13,859 bases of DNA from an uncultured Actinotalea sp. (GCF_946885855.1 NZ_CAMPHH010000064.1:1-13859); one strand, 5' to 3'. Shown: positions 1-6,532, counted from the stretch's first letter. Numbers and translations: made by a program. The notes: generated by a model not told the origin, from the sequence alone.

Positions 1-1158
1 GGTGACACGGCGCACCAGGACCACGACGACACGCTCGCCTCGGCCCCGCAGGAGCCGCTGCCGGTCCTGCACGTCCGCGGCCGCGTCGTCCTCGGCGACG
101 ACCAGGAGGCCGACGGGCTGTGGGTGGTCGGCGGTCGCGTGACGTTCGTTCCGCCGCGCGGGCGGCGCTCCGCGGACGTCGTGAAGGTCGAGGGCTGGGC
201 GGTCCCGGGGCTCGTCGACCTGCACTGCCACATCGGGCTCGGTCCCGACGGGCCGGTCGACCGCGCCACCGCCGAGGCCCAGGCCCGGACGGACCGCGAC
301 GCCGGGACGCTCCTCGTCCGCGACGCGGGCTCGCCCAGCGACACCCGGTGGATCGACGACCGCCCCGACCTGCCGCGCGTCGTCCGGGCCGGCCGGCACC
401 TCGCCCGGACCAAGCGCTACCTGCGCGGGTACGGCCGCGAGCTGGACGCCGTCGGCGACCTGCCCGGCGCGGTGGCCGAGGAGGCCGCGCGCGGGGACGG
501 CTGGGTCAAGGTCGTCGCCGACTGGATCGACCGGGACCTCGGGGCCGACGCCGACCTCACGCCGCTGTGGCCGGACGACGTGCTGGCGCAGGCCGTCCGG
601 GTCGCGCACGACGCGGGCGCCCGCGTGACCGCCCACACCTTCGCCACGGAGGCGCTGCCGGGCCTGCTCGCCGCGGGCGTCGACTGCCTCGAGCACGGGA
701 CCGGCCTGACCCCGTCGATGATCGACGAGGTGGCGCGCCGCGGGATCCCGGTCGTGCCGACGCTGGTCCAGGTGGCCAACTTCGCCGGTTTCGCCGAGCA
801 GGCGGGGGACCGCTTCCCCCGCTACGCGGCCCGGATGCGCGCGATGCACGAGCGCCGCTACCAGCACGTGCGCGACCTGCACGAGGCGGGGGTCCGCCTG
901 CTGCTGGGCTCCGACGCGGGCGGCACCATCGCGCACGGTCGCCTGCCCGACGAGGCGGCCGAGGTCGCGCGCGCCGGGGTGCCCGCGGTCGACGTCGTCG
1001 CGGCGGCCAGCTGGCGCGCCCGCGAGCTCCTCGGCGCCCCCGGCCTGGAGGAGGGCGCCCCGGCGGACCTCGTCGTCTACCCGGCGGACCCGCGCCAGGA
1101 CGTCGCGGTGCTGCGGGCGCCGCGGGCCGTGGTGCTCCGCGGTCGCCTCGCGGCCTGA
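1..1158 (+). CDS. Metal-dependent amidohydrolase, 5' end outside window
   Basis: The frame is open from base 1 and has no ATG, GTG or TTG before base 124. The bases before 124 already encode the N-terminal beta segment usual for this superfamily (VLHVRGRVVL), so the gene starts upstream and the visible part is 385 residues. Motifs, numbered from the first codon in the window: metal-binding HxH in LVDLHCH (H75, H77), a Lys in WVKVVAD (K170) that could be the carboxylated bridging lysine, H212 in VTAHTF, H232 in LEHGTG and D305 in LLGSDAGG. The C-terminus has the GAPADLVVY segment that closes the composite domain. This is the imidazolonepropionase/prolidase-like branch of cytosolic amidohydrolases, with a binuclear metal centre hydrolysing C-N bonds in rings or amides. 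The substrate cannot be told from sequence. The next gene is a transporter 82 bases downstream, but a hairpin and a possible promoter lie between them, so co-transcription is uncertain. Confidence 0.88.
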   Translation, partial: GDTAHQDHDDTLASAPQEPLPVLHVRGRVVLGDDQEADGLWVVGGRVTFVPPRGRRSADVVKVEGWAVPGLVDLHCHIGLGPDGPVDRATAEAQARTDRDAGTLLVRDAGSPSDTRWIDDRPDLPRVVRAGRHLARTKRYLRGYGRELDAVGDLPGAVAEEAARGDGWVKVVADWIDRDLGADADLTPLWPDDVLAQAVRVAHDAGARVTAHTFATEALPGLLAAGVDCLEHGTGLTPSMIDEVARRGIPVVPTLVQVANFAGFAEQAGDRFPRYAARMRAMHERRYQHVRDLHEAGVRLLLGSDAGGTIAHGRLPDEAAEVARAGVPAVDVVAAASWRARELLGAPGLEEGAPADLVVYPADPRQDVAVLRAPRAVVLRGRLAA

Positions 1159-1169
1159 GGGCCGGCCGA

Positions 1170-1202
1170 GGGGCGGCGGAGGGCGCGCACCCGGGCCGCC
1201 CC
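1170..1202 (+). terminator. Possible hairpin terminator after the amidohydrolase gene
   Basis: A perfect 8-bp inverted repeat, GGGGCGGC at 1170-1177 and GCCGCCCC at 1195-1202, with a further GGG/CCC possible inside the 17-base loop. It begins 12 bases after the stop codon. There is no T-tract, as is common in high-GC actinobacteria. In such GC-rich sequence an 8-bp stem can arise by chance. Confidence 0.35.
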
Positions 1203-1228
1203 GGGGCGCCGTCGGCGGCGGGGACGGC

Positions 1229-1234
1229 CAGACT
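1229..1234 (+). promoter_or_regulatory. Possible -10 box for the MFS gene (leaderless start)
   Basis: CAGACT lies 6 bases before the ATG at 1241, and no Shine-Dalgarno sequence precedes that ATG. The spacing fits transcription starting at or next to the start codon, as in the leaderless mRNAs common in actinobacteria. No clear -35 box is visible. Confidence 0.3.
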
Positions 1235-1240
1235 GGGCCC

Positions 1241-2620
1241 ATGACCGAGCGTCGACCCGCGGCCGTGCCGACCCCGTCCGCCACGCCGGAGCAGCGGCTG
1301 GACGCGCTGCCGTTCACGCGCCGCCACGGCCGTCTGGTCGTCGGGTCCGGCATCGGCTGGGCGCTCGACGCGATGGACGTCGGGCTCATCGCCTTCGTCA
1401 TCGCGGCGTTGCGGGTCCAGTGGGACCTGTCCGCGGCGCAGATGTCCTGGATCGCCTCCGTCGGGTTCGTCGGGATGGCGGTCGGGGCTAGCGTGGGCGG
1501 CCTGCTGGCGGACCGCATCGGGCGGCGCCAGGTGTTCGCCCTGACCCTGCTGGTCTACGGGCTGGCGACGGGCGCGTCGGCGCTCGCCACGTCCGTCGCC
1601 GCGCTCATGCTCCTCCGGTTCGTCGTCGGGCTCGGGCTGGGCGCCGAGCTGCCCGTGGCCTCGACCCTCGTCAGCGAGCTCGCGCCGGCGCGGATCCGAG
1701 GCCGGGTCGTCGTCGTCCTGGAGGCGTTCTGGGCGGTGGGCTGGATGCTCGCCGCGCTGATCGGCTACCTCGTCGTGCCTGCGGGCGACGACGGCTGGCG
1801 GTGGGCGCTCCTCATCGGCGCCGTGCCCGCCCTCTACGCGATCGTCGTCCGCCGCGGGCTACCGGAGTCCGTCCGCTACCTCATCTCGCGGGGGCGGCAC
1901 GCGGAGGCCGAGCGGGTGGTCCGGGAGTTCGAGGCGTCCGCCGGCGGCCGGTCCGTCGACCCGCCCGCCGCGGTGCCCACCACTCCTGCCCCGGCCGACG
2001 ACGACGCGCCGTCGGCCGTGGTGGGCGGGGGTCCCCGCGCGCTGTGGTCCCGGCCGCTGCGCCGCCGCACGGCCGCCGCCTGGACCGTGTGGTTCTTCGT
2101 CAACCTGTCGTACTACGGGGCGTTCGTCTGGATGCCGTCGCTGCTGGTCGACGCCGGCTACACGCTCGTGCAGTCGTTCGGCTACACCCTCGTCATCACC
2201 CTCGCGCAGCTGCCCGGCTACGCCGCGGCCGCCGTGCTCGTCGAGACCTGGGGCCGGCGGGCCACGCTCGCCACCTTCCTGCTCGGCTCGGCGGTCGCGG
2301 CCCTGGTCTTCGGGAGCGCGTCGACGACGGCCGGCGTGCTCGCGGGCGGCATGCTGCTGTCCTTCTTCAACCTCGGCGCCTGGGGCGCCCTCTACGCGGT
2401 GACCCCCGAGGTGTACCCGACCGCGCTGCGCGCCACCGGCGCCGGGTGGGCCGCCGGGTTCGGCCGGCTGGCGTCGATCCTCGCGCCGCTGTCGGTACCG
2501 CCGCTGCTCGCCGCCGGGGGCACGGTCCTCGTGTTCGGGGTCTTCGCCGCGGCCTTCGTCCTCGCCGCGGGGGCCGCCCTCGCGCTGCCGGAGCTGCGGG
2601 GGAGGGCACTCGCCCGGTGA
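1241..2620 (+). CDS. MFS transporter, sugar-porter/metabolite symporter type
   Basis: A 459-residue inner-membrane protein with about 12 hydrophobic helices in two halves. Family signatures: D43/D46 in helix 1 (GWALDAMDVGL); the loop 2-3 motif LADRIGRRQVF (89-99); R149-type motif ELAPARIRGR after helix 4; PESVRYLISRGR after helix 6 (208-219); the repeated loop motif ETWGRR in the second half (335-340); and EVYPTALRATG (390-400). These motifs place it among the proton-coupled sugar-porter, aromatic-acid or NiaP-like transporters. The sequence does not name the substrate. A hydrophilic stretch rich in Pro, Ala and Asp (about 234-268) forms the central cytoplasmic loop. The ATG at 1241 is chosen because the protein reaches the usual N-terminal tail length and a -10-like box precedes it. 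The upstream amidohydrolase hints at a shared substrate, but this is weak. Confidence 0.9.
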   Translation: MTERRPAAVPTPSATPEQRLDALPFTRRHGRLVVGSGIGWALDAMDVGLIAFVIAALRVQWDLSAAQMSWIASVGFVGMAVGASVGGLLADRIGRRQVFALTLLVYGLATGASALATSVAALMLLRFVVGLGLGAELPVASTLVSELAPARIRGRVVVVLEAFWAVGWMLAALIGYLVVPAGDDGWRWALLIGAVPALYAIVVRRGLPESVRYLISRGRHAEAERVVREFEASAGGRSVDPPAAVPTTPAPADDDAPSAVVGGGPRALWSRPLRRRTAAAWTVWFFVNLSYYGAFVWMPSLLVDAGYTLVQSFGYTLVITLAQLPGYAAAAVLVETWGRRATLATFLLGSAVAALVFGSASTTAGVLAGGMLLSFFNLGAWGALYAVTPEVYPTALRATGAGWAAGFGRLASILAPLSVPPLLAAGGTVLVFGVFAAAFVLAAGAALALPELRGRALAR

Positions 2621-2698
2621 CCGGCGGCGGCTCCGGGCGGGGTGCGGACGCGGTGAGGGCGGTCCGCGCACGCGGCGGTGCGACGACCCGGCGGCGTC

Positions 2699-2707
2699 TG
2701 GCAGAAT
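2699..2707 (+). promoter_or_regulatory. Extended -10 promoter of rpsP
   Basis: TGG followed by CAGAAT (hexamer 2702-2707) resembles an extended -10 element (TGn plus a TAnnnT-like hexamer) for the main sigma factor. A weak -35 candidate, TGCGAC at 2679-2684, lies 17 bases upstream. The identical 10-mer TGGCAGAATG occurs before rplS at 5049-5058, which supports a real shared promoter element. Predicted transcription start is near 2714. Confidence 0.55.
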
Positions 2708-2713
2708 GACCCG

Positions 2714-2836
2714 CTGTACTCGGCCCGGTCGGCCCCTCTACCCGCCCGAGGTCCGTGTCCCCTGGTCTCCTCGCCCGCCTACCCCACGGGCCGGCGCGCG
2801 GCGACCTCCCCAGCAGAACCAGGAGAGACCACCACA
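2714..2836 (+). promoter_or_regulatory. rpsP 5' leader with SD-complementary helix
   Basis: About 120 bases separate the predicted start of transcription from the rpsP start codon. TGGTCTCCT at 2763-2771 can pair with AGGA (2821-2824) plus GACCA (2827-2831), leaving a 2-base bulge. This covers the ribosome binding site AGGAGA. Inside it a hairpin GCCCG (2773-2777) / CGGGC (2787-2791) is possible. Such a fold would hide the ribosome binding site and could allow feedback control by a ribosomal protein. The pairing is read from the sequence; the regulation is inferred. Confidence 0.35.
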
Positions 2837-3289
2837 GTGGCCGTCAAGATCCGTCTGAAGCGTCTCGGCAAGATCCGGGCGCCGTACTACCGCATCGTCG
2901 TCGCGGACTCGCGCACCAAGCGTGACGGTCGCGTCATCGAGGAGATCGGCAAGTACCACCCGACCGAGGAGCCGTCGCTCATCGAGGTGCGGTCCGAGCG
3001 CGCGCAGTACTGGCTCGGCGTCGGCGCCCAGCCGACCGAGCAGGTCCTCGCGATCCTCAAGGTCACCGGCGACTGGCAGAAGTTCAAGGGCCTGCCGGGC
3101 GCCGAGGGCACGCTCAAGGTCAAGGACCGCTCCGGCGGCGACGAGGCCGCGGCCGCCGCGGTGAAGGCCGCCGCCGACGCCGCGGAGAAGGCCAAGGCCA
3201 AGGCCTCGGAGAAGAAGGCCGCCGAGCCCGAGGCGCCGGCGGCGTCCGAGGGCGAGGCCGCCGACGGCGCCGCGGAGGAGCAGGCCTGA
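2837..3289 (+). CDS. rpsP: 30S ribosomal protein bS16
   Basis: A 150-residue small-subunit protein that binds 16S rRNA early in 30S assembly. The N-terminus [11 protein letters not shown] is the near-invariant bS16 start, followed by [12 protein letters not shown] (15-26) and [13 protein letters not shown] (30-42). The frame stays open upstream to 2678, but the GTG at 2837 gives the family N-terminus and has AGGAGA 10 bases before it. The conserved core ends near residue 98. The rest (99-150) is a low-complexity Ala/Lys/Glu tail, longer than the roughly 80-90 residue bS16 of Escherichia coli but of the kind seen in actinobacteria. The stop codon overlaps the start of khpA by one base, so the two genes are probably translationally coupled. 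Confidence 0.97.
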   Translation: MAVKIRLKRLGKIRAPYYRIVVADSRTKRDGRVIEEIGKYHPTEEPSLIEVRSERAQYWLGVGAQPTEQVLAILKVTGDWQKFKGLPGAEGTLKVKDRSGGDEAAAAAVKAAADAAEKAKAKASEKKAAEPEAPAASEGEAADGAAEEQA

Positions 3290-3528
3290 TGCTCGCCGAC
3301 GCCCTGGAGCACCTCGTGCGCGGCATCGTCGACCACCCGGACGACGTCCGGGTGAACGCGCGGTCGCTGCGACGTGGGGAGCTCCTCGAGGTCCGGGTCC
3401 ACCCGTCGGACCTCGGTCGGGTGATCGGCCGCAACGGCCGCACGGCCCGTGCCCTGCGCACCGTCGTGGGCGCGCTCGCGCCGCAGGGGTCGGTCCGGGT
3501 CGACGTCGTGGACGTCGACCGGCGCTGA
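3289..3528 (+). CDS. khpA: KH-domain RNA-binding protein KhpA
   Basis: A 79-residue single KH-domain protein. The KH signature is VIGRNGRTARAL (45-56), with the GxxG loop G47-R-N-G50 that contacts RNA. The flanking sequence follows the KhpA/YlqC pattern: a short N-terminal helix (LADALEHLVRGIVDHP), then a beta strand with LEVRVHPSDLG. Known family members bind RNA, often with KhpB/Jag, and affect cell division and RNA turnover in Gram-positive bacteria. The ATG overlaps the rpsP stop (TGATG), the conserved rpsP-khpA-rimM-trmD order. A strong hairpin follows 13 bases after the stop codon, so transcription of rpsP-khpA may partly end there. Confidence 0.95.
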   Translation: MLADALEHLVRGIVDHPDDVRVNARSLRRGELLEVRVHPSDLGRVIGRNGRTARALRTVVGALAPQGSVRVDVVDVDRR

Positions 3529-3541
3529 CCGGTACGTCATC

Positions 3542-3584
3542 ACGGCGGAGGCCCGGTCCCCCTCGGGGGCCGGGCCTCCGCCGT
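3542..3584 (+). terminator. Long hairpin between khpA and rimM
   Basis: A perfect 15-bp inverted repeat, left arm 3542-3556 (ACGGCGGAGGCCCGG) and right arm 3570-3584. Five further pairs inside (one G-T) leave a 3-base loop. It begins 13 bases after the khpA stop. No T-run follows, so it could be an intrinsic terminator of the high-GC type, an attenuator, or a 3' end stabiliser. rimM has no obvious promoter after it, which suggests at least partial read-through. Confidence 0.68.
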
Positions 3585-3620
3585 ACCCGAGCAGGACCCG
3601 AGCAGGACCCGAGCAGGACC
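3585..3620. repeat. Tandem repeat, 11-bp unit, three copies
   Basis: ACCCGAGCAGG occurs three times without change at 3585-3595, 3596-3606 and 3607-3617, followed by the partial unit ACC. It starts directly after the khpA hairpin and ends 45 bases before the rimM ATG. Confidence 0.9.
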
Positions 3621-3664
3621 GACGTGCCGATCACCCGGTCGTCACCGCCCCCGAACGGAGCACG

Positions 3665-4195
3665 ATGCAGCTGACCGTCGCGACCCTCGGCCGCCCGCAC
3701 GGCCTGCGGGGCGAACTCGCCCTCGACGTGCGGACCGACCGGCCGGACGACCGCCTGGCCCTCGGCACGGTCCTGGACACCGTCCCCGCGGCGGTCGGGC
3801 CGCTCACGGTGCAGTCGACGCGGGTGCTCAACGGGCGCTGGTACGCCACGTTCGCGGAGATCACCGACCGGACGCGCGCCGAGGAGGTCCGGGGCGTCGA
3901 GCTCGTCGTCGAGGTCGAGGGCTCCGACGAGGAGGACGCCTGGTACCCGTACGAGCTCGCCGGCCTGCGCGCCGAGCGCCCCGACGGCTCCGTGGTCGGC
4001 GAGGTCGTCGGCCTGGAGCACCTGCCGGCCCAGGACGTGCTCGTCGTGCGGGAGCCGGGCGGCGCCCGGACGCTCGTGCCGTTCGTCCGGGCGATCGTGC
4101 CCGTCGTGGACGTCGCCGGGGGCCGGGTCGTCCTCGACCCGCCGCCGGGCCTGCTCGCGGCCGACGAGCCGGCGGACGACGAGCCAGGGGCCTGA
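3665..4195 (+). CDS. rimM: 16S rRNA processing protein RimM
   Basis: A 176-residue cytosolic assembly factor that binds uS19 and helps mature the 30S head. The N-terminal RimM domain starts with [16 protein letters not shown] (5-20), the classic signature. A C-terminal PRC-barrel follows, marked by WYPYELAGL (93-101), and [12 protein letters not shown] (118-128) with the closing [13 protein letters not shown] (137-149). The last 15 residues are an acidic tail. The ATG at 3665 gives the family N-terminus; GGAG at 3657-3660 is a rather close ribosome binding site, 4 bases away. The in-frame sequence upstream runs through the hairpin and tandem repeat and is not coding-like. The stop lies one base before the trmD start. 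Confidence 0.95.
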   Translation: MQLTVATLGRPHGLRGELALDVRTDRPDDRLALGTVLDTVPAAVGPLTVQSTRVLNGRWYATFAEITDRTRAEEVRGVELVVEVEGSDEEDAWYPYELAGLRAERPDGSVVGEVVGLEHLPAQDVLVVREPGGARTLVPFVRAIVPVVDVAGGRVVLDPPPGLLAADEPADDEPGA

Positions 4196-4196
4196 C

Positions 4197-5036
4197 GTGC
4201 GCGTCGACGTCGTCACGATCTTCCCCGAGTACCTGGCGCCCCTGGAGCTCTCGCTCGTGGGCAAGGCGCGTCGCGCCGGGGTCCTGGACCTGCGCGTCCA
4301 CGACCTGCGCGACTGGACCGCCGACCGGCACCGCACCGTCGACGACACCCCGATCGGCGGCGGGGCCGGGATGGTCATGCGGCCGGACGTCTGGGGCGAG
4401 GCGCTCGACGGCCTCGTCGGTGTCGGGTCGGACGTGGAGCTCCTCGTCCCGACCCCCTCCGGTGAGCCGTTCACGCAGCGGACGGCCGAGCGGCTCGCGA
4501 CGGTGCCGCACCTCGTCGTCGCCTGCGGCCGCTACGAGGGCATCGACGCGCGCGTCGCCGAGCACTACCGCGGACGCGGAGTCGCCGTCACCGAGGTGTC
4601 GCTCGGGGACTACGTCCTCAACGGGGGTGAGGTGGCGGCGCTCGTGGTCGTCGAGGCGGTGGCCCGCCTGCTCCCGGGGGTGGTCGGCAACCCGGAGTCG
4701 CTCGTGGAGGAGTCGCACGGTGCCGCGGGTGTCCTGGAGTACCCCGTGTACACGCGCCCGCCGCTCTGGCGCGACCAGGAGGTGCCGGAGGTGCTGCTCA
4801 GCGGCCACCACGCCCGGATCGCGCGCTGGCGGCGCGACCGCGCCCTGGAGCGGACGGCGGCGCGGCGCCCCGACCTGCTGCGCCGGCTCGCCGCGGAGGA
4901 GCTCGACGCGGGCGACCGCGCGGTCCTGGAGGCGCTGGGCTGGTCGGTGGGGGAGAGCGGGCCGGAACCGCCCCGCGAGAGCGAGCCGGAGCCCGGCCCC
5001 CGGACAGGGTCGACGGCCTCGGGGACGTCGGGCTGA
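4197..5036 (+). CDS. trmD: tRNA (guanine37-N1)-methyltransferase
   Basis: A 279-residue SPOUT methyltransferase that uses S-adenosylmethionine to make m1G37 next to the anticodon, preventing +1 frameshifts. It acts as a homodimer in the cytosol. Visible motifs: [13 protein letters not shown] (1-13), [13 protein letters not shown] (49-61), the knot motifs GRYEGIDAR (111-119) and [11 protein letters not shown] (135-145), EYPVYTRPP (181-189) and [18 protein letters not shown] (203-220). In EESHG (171-175), E172 appears to stand where E. coli TrmD has its catalytic Asp in EDSF. The GTG start lies one base after the rimM stop, with AGGGG at 4186-4190. The C-terminus from about residue 255 is a low-complexity Pro/Glu tail beyond the enzyme core. 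Confidence 0.96.
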   Translation: MRVDVVTIFPEYLAPLELSLVGKARRAGVLDLRVHDLRDWTADRHRTVDDTPIGGGAGMVMRPDVWGEALDGLVGVGSDVELLVPTPSGEPFTQRTAERLATVPHLVVACGRYEGIDARVAEHYRGRGVAVTEVSLGDYVLNGGEVAALVVVEAVARLLPGVVGNPESLVEESHGAAGVLEYPVYTRPPLWRDQEVPEVLLSGHHARIARWRRDRALERTAARRPDLLRRLAAEELDAGDRAVLEALGWSVGESGPEPPRESEPEPGPRTGSTASGTSG

Positions 5037-5048
5037 GCCCTCCCGGTG

Positions 5049-5057
5049 TGGCAGAAT
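5049..5057 (+). promoter_or_regulatory. Extended -10 promoter of rplS
   Basis: TGG plus CAGAAT (hexamer 5052-5057), 13 bases after the trmD stop. The 10-mer TGGCAGAATG is identical to the one before rpsP. No good -35 box is seen 16-18 bases upstream, consistent with an extended -10 promoter. Predicted transcription start is near 5064, giving a leader of about 150 bases. Confidence 0.55.
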
Positions 5058-5063
5058 GGCCGA

Positions 5064-5216
5064 CCGGTGTGCGTCGGCCCCGTCTCTGCCACAGGGGAGA
5101 CGGACCACGGCCCGGCCCGGTGGGAGCACAGGGCCGGCACACGACCCGATCCGACGAGGCGGCCCGCCGCCCGTGACGACGTGCCTGACCTGTGGCAGGG
5201 CGGAGGAGTGACCAGA
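5064..5216 (+). promoter_or_regulatory. Structured rplS 5' leader, possible pseudoknot
   Basis: About 150 untranslated bases precede rplS. Hairpin P1: CCGTCTC (5080-5086) with GAGACGG (5097-5103), loop 5087-5096. Hairpin P2: CGGCCC (5113-5118) with GGGCCG (5131-5136). Hairpin P3: GGCGG (5158-5162) with CCGCC (5167-5171). The P1 loop TGCCACAGG (5087-5095) is perfectly complementary to CCTGTGGCA (5189-5197), five bases before the ribosome binding site GGAGG (5202-5206). The result is either an H-type pseudoknot or, if P1 opens, a 12-bp helix 5084-5095/5189-5200. The layout suggests translational control of bL19. The pairings are seen in the sequence; the function is inferred. Confidence 0.5.
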
Positions 5217-5576
5217 ATGCACATTCTCGACTCGGTGGACGCAGCCTCGCTGCGGTCCGACATCCCGGCGTTCCGCCCGGGCGACACGGTCAAGGTCAAC
5301 GTCAAGGTCGTCGAGGGCAGCCGCTCGCGCGTCCAGGCGTTCCAGGGCGTGGTCATCCGCCGCCAGGGCGGCGGCGTCCGCGAGACGTTCACCGTCCGCA
5401 AGATCAGCTTCGGCGTCGGCGTCGAGCGCACGTTCCCTGTGCACTCCCCGACCCTGGAGTCGATCGAGGTCGTGACCCGCGGTGACGTGCGGCGCGCGAA
5501 GCTGTACTACCTGCGCGCTCTCCGCGGCAAGAAGGCCAAGATCAAGGAGAAGCGCGAGACCCCGGCGCCGAAGTGA
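5217..5576 (+). CDS. rplS: 50S ribosomal protein bL19
   Basis: A 119-residue large-subunit protein located at the 30S-50S interface. The sequence shows the full bL19 signature: [11 protein letters not shown] (15-25), [20 protein letters not shown] (31-50), [20 protein letters not shown] (55-74), then [15 protein letters not shown] (86-100) and [12 protein letters not shown] (102-113). The ATG at 5217 is chosen because [15 protein letters not shown] matches the family N-terminus and GGAGG lies 10 bases upstream. An in-frame GTG at 5208 would add three residues and overlap the ribosome binding site. The frame stays open back to 5046 but that part is the structured leader. The gene follows trmD, the usual partner, but has its own promoter and a terminator on its 3' side, so it can be expressed alone. 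Confidence 0.97.
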   Translation: MHILDSVDAASLRSDIPAFRPGDTVKVNVKVVEGSRSRVQAFQGVVIRRQGGGVRETFTVRKISFGVGVERTFPVHSPTLESIEVVTRGDVRRAKLYYLRALRGKKAKIKEKRETPAPK

Positions 5577-5593
5577 CGCCGGACGACGACGTC

Positions 5594-5631
5594 CCGACGG
5601 GCGGTCACTCCTCGGAGTGGCCGCCCGTCGG
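5594..5631 (+). terminator. Strong hairpin terminator after rplS
   Basis: An 18-base inverted repeat starting 17 bases after the rplS stop: left arm 5594-5611 (CCGACGGGCGGTCACTCC), right arm 5614-5631, all Watson-Crick except one G-T pair. The innermost pair would open to give a CTCG tetraloop. A second hairpin follows at once: GCTGCCCG (5647-5654) and CGGGCAGC (5659-5666) with loop CCGC. No T-tract is present. Two hairpins in tandem strongly suggest the end of the rplS transcript. Confidence 0.75.
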
Positions 5632-5766
5632 CGTCACGGGACCGGAGCTGCCCGCCGCCGGGCAGCGCGGCGGGGCGGACGCGCGGCCCCCGGCAGGACC
5701 GGGTCCGGAGGAGGAGGGCACCGCGCACCCGCAGGGCACCGCGGGTCCGGACGGCCCCCCGGGGCA

Positions 5767-5775
5767 TGGCACAGT
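5767..5775 (+). promoter_or_regulatory. Possible extended -10 box for lepB (leaderless start)
   Basis: TGG plus CACAGT (hexamer 5770-5775) has the same TGGCA-A-T layout as the rpsP and rplS elements. It ends 7 bases before the GTG at 5783, the spacing expected for a leaderless transcript. No clear -35 box is visible. Confidence 0.4.
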
Positions 5776-5782
5776 GGGTGCC

Positions 5783-6532
5783 GTGACGCCCCGCCACTCC
5801 CGTGAGCAGCCCCGCGCGGCGGGCGCCATGACGGAGCCGGACGGCGGCGAGGGGCGGCGCGGGGGAGGCTTCGGTGCCTGGCTGCGCGAGACGGTGATCA
5901 TCGTCGTCAGCGCCCTGGTGCTGTCGCTGGTCATCAAGACCTACCTCGTCCAGGCGTTCTACATCCCCAGCAGCTCGATGGAGCAGACGCTGCTCGTGGG
6001 CGACCGGGTGCTCGTCTCCAAGCTCGCTCCCGGGCCGCTCGACGTGAGCCGCGGCGACGTCGTCGTCTTCAAGGACCCCGGGGGCTGGCTGCCGGACACG
6101 ACTGCGGCGCCCCAGCCGGAGTGGCGCCAGCGGCTCACGGACGTCCTGACGTACGTCGGCCTGCTCCCGCAGGACTCCGGGGAGCACCTCATCAAGCGCG
6201 TGGTCGGGCTGCCGGGGGACACCGTGGCGTGCTGCGACGACGCCGGACGCGTCACGGTCAACGGCGTCCCCGTCGAGGAGACGTATCTCGCCGAGGGCGC
6301 CCGCCCGAGCGAGATCGACTTCACCACGACCGTGCCGGCGGGCAGCCTGTGGGTCATGGGGGACAACCGCCAGAACTCCCAGGACTCCCGGTACAAGCAG
6401 GGTTCCCCCGGGGGCGGCAGCGTCCCGGTGGACAACGTCGTCGGCGTGGCCTTCGTCACCGTGTGGCCGGTCGACCGGTGGCAGCTGCTGCGCAACCCGG
6501 GCGCGGTCTTCGAGGAGGTGCCCGACCCGTGA
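5783..6532 (+). CDS. lepB: Type I signal peptidase LepB
   Basis: A membrane-anchored Ser/Lys protease that cleaves signal peptides from exported proteins. From the GTG at 5783 it is 249 residues: a short polar N-terminus, one hydrophobic anchor (about 36-60), then the catalytic domain outside. [10 protein letters not shown] (61-70) carries the nucleophile S65, [12 protein letters not shown] (135-146) the general base K138, and [12 protein letters not shown] (192-203) is box E. A Cys pair (C150, C151) sits in VACCDD. The start is uncertain: the frame is open back to a GTG at 5573, but that stretch contains the rplS terminator hairpins. ATG 5828 is another option. A -10-like box before 5783 favours a leaderless start. 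The stop overlaps the rnhB start (GTGA). Confidence 0.93.
   Translation: MTPRHSREQPRAAGAMTEPDGGEGRRGGGFGAWLRETVIIVVSALVLSLVIKTYLVQAFYIPSSSMEQTLLVGDRVLVSKLAPGPLDVSRGDVVVFKDPGGWLPDTTAAPQPEWRQRLTDVLTYVGLLPQDSGEHLIKRVVGLPGDTVACCDDAGRVTVNGVPVEETYLAEGARPSEIDFTTTVPAGSLWVMGDNRQNSQDSRYKQGSPGGGSVPVDNVVGVAFVTVWPVDRWQLLRNPGAVFEEVPDP

Noticed and set aside
2678..2836. An N-terminal extension of bS16 from 2678.
   Set aside because: The GTG at 2837 gives the invariant family N-terminus with a good ribosome binding site, and the extension covers the promoter and leader.
3585..3617. Tandem 11-bp repeats as a CRISPR array.
   Set aside because: Units are too short and there are no spacers or cas genes.
2738..4474. 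A 578-codon minus-strand open frame across rpsP-khpA-rimM-trmD.
   Set aside because: It is the antisense of four conserved genes and carries no family motif.
5573..5782. An extra 70 codons at the start of lepB from GTG 5573.
   Set aside because: The stretch contains the tandem hairpins that end rplS and has no ribosome binding site. Its high GC3 leaves a small doubt, so it is noted under lepB.
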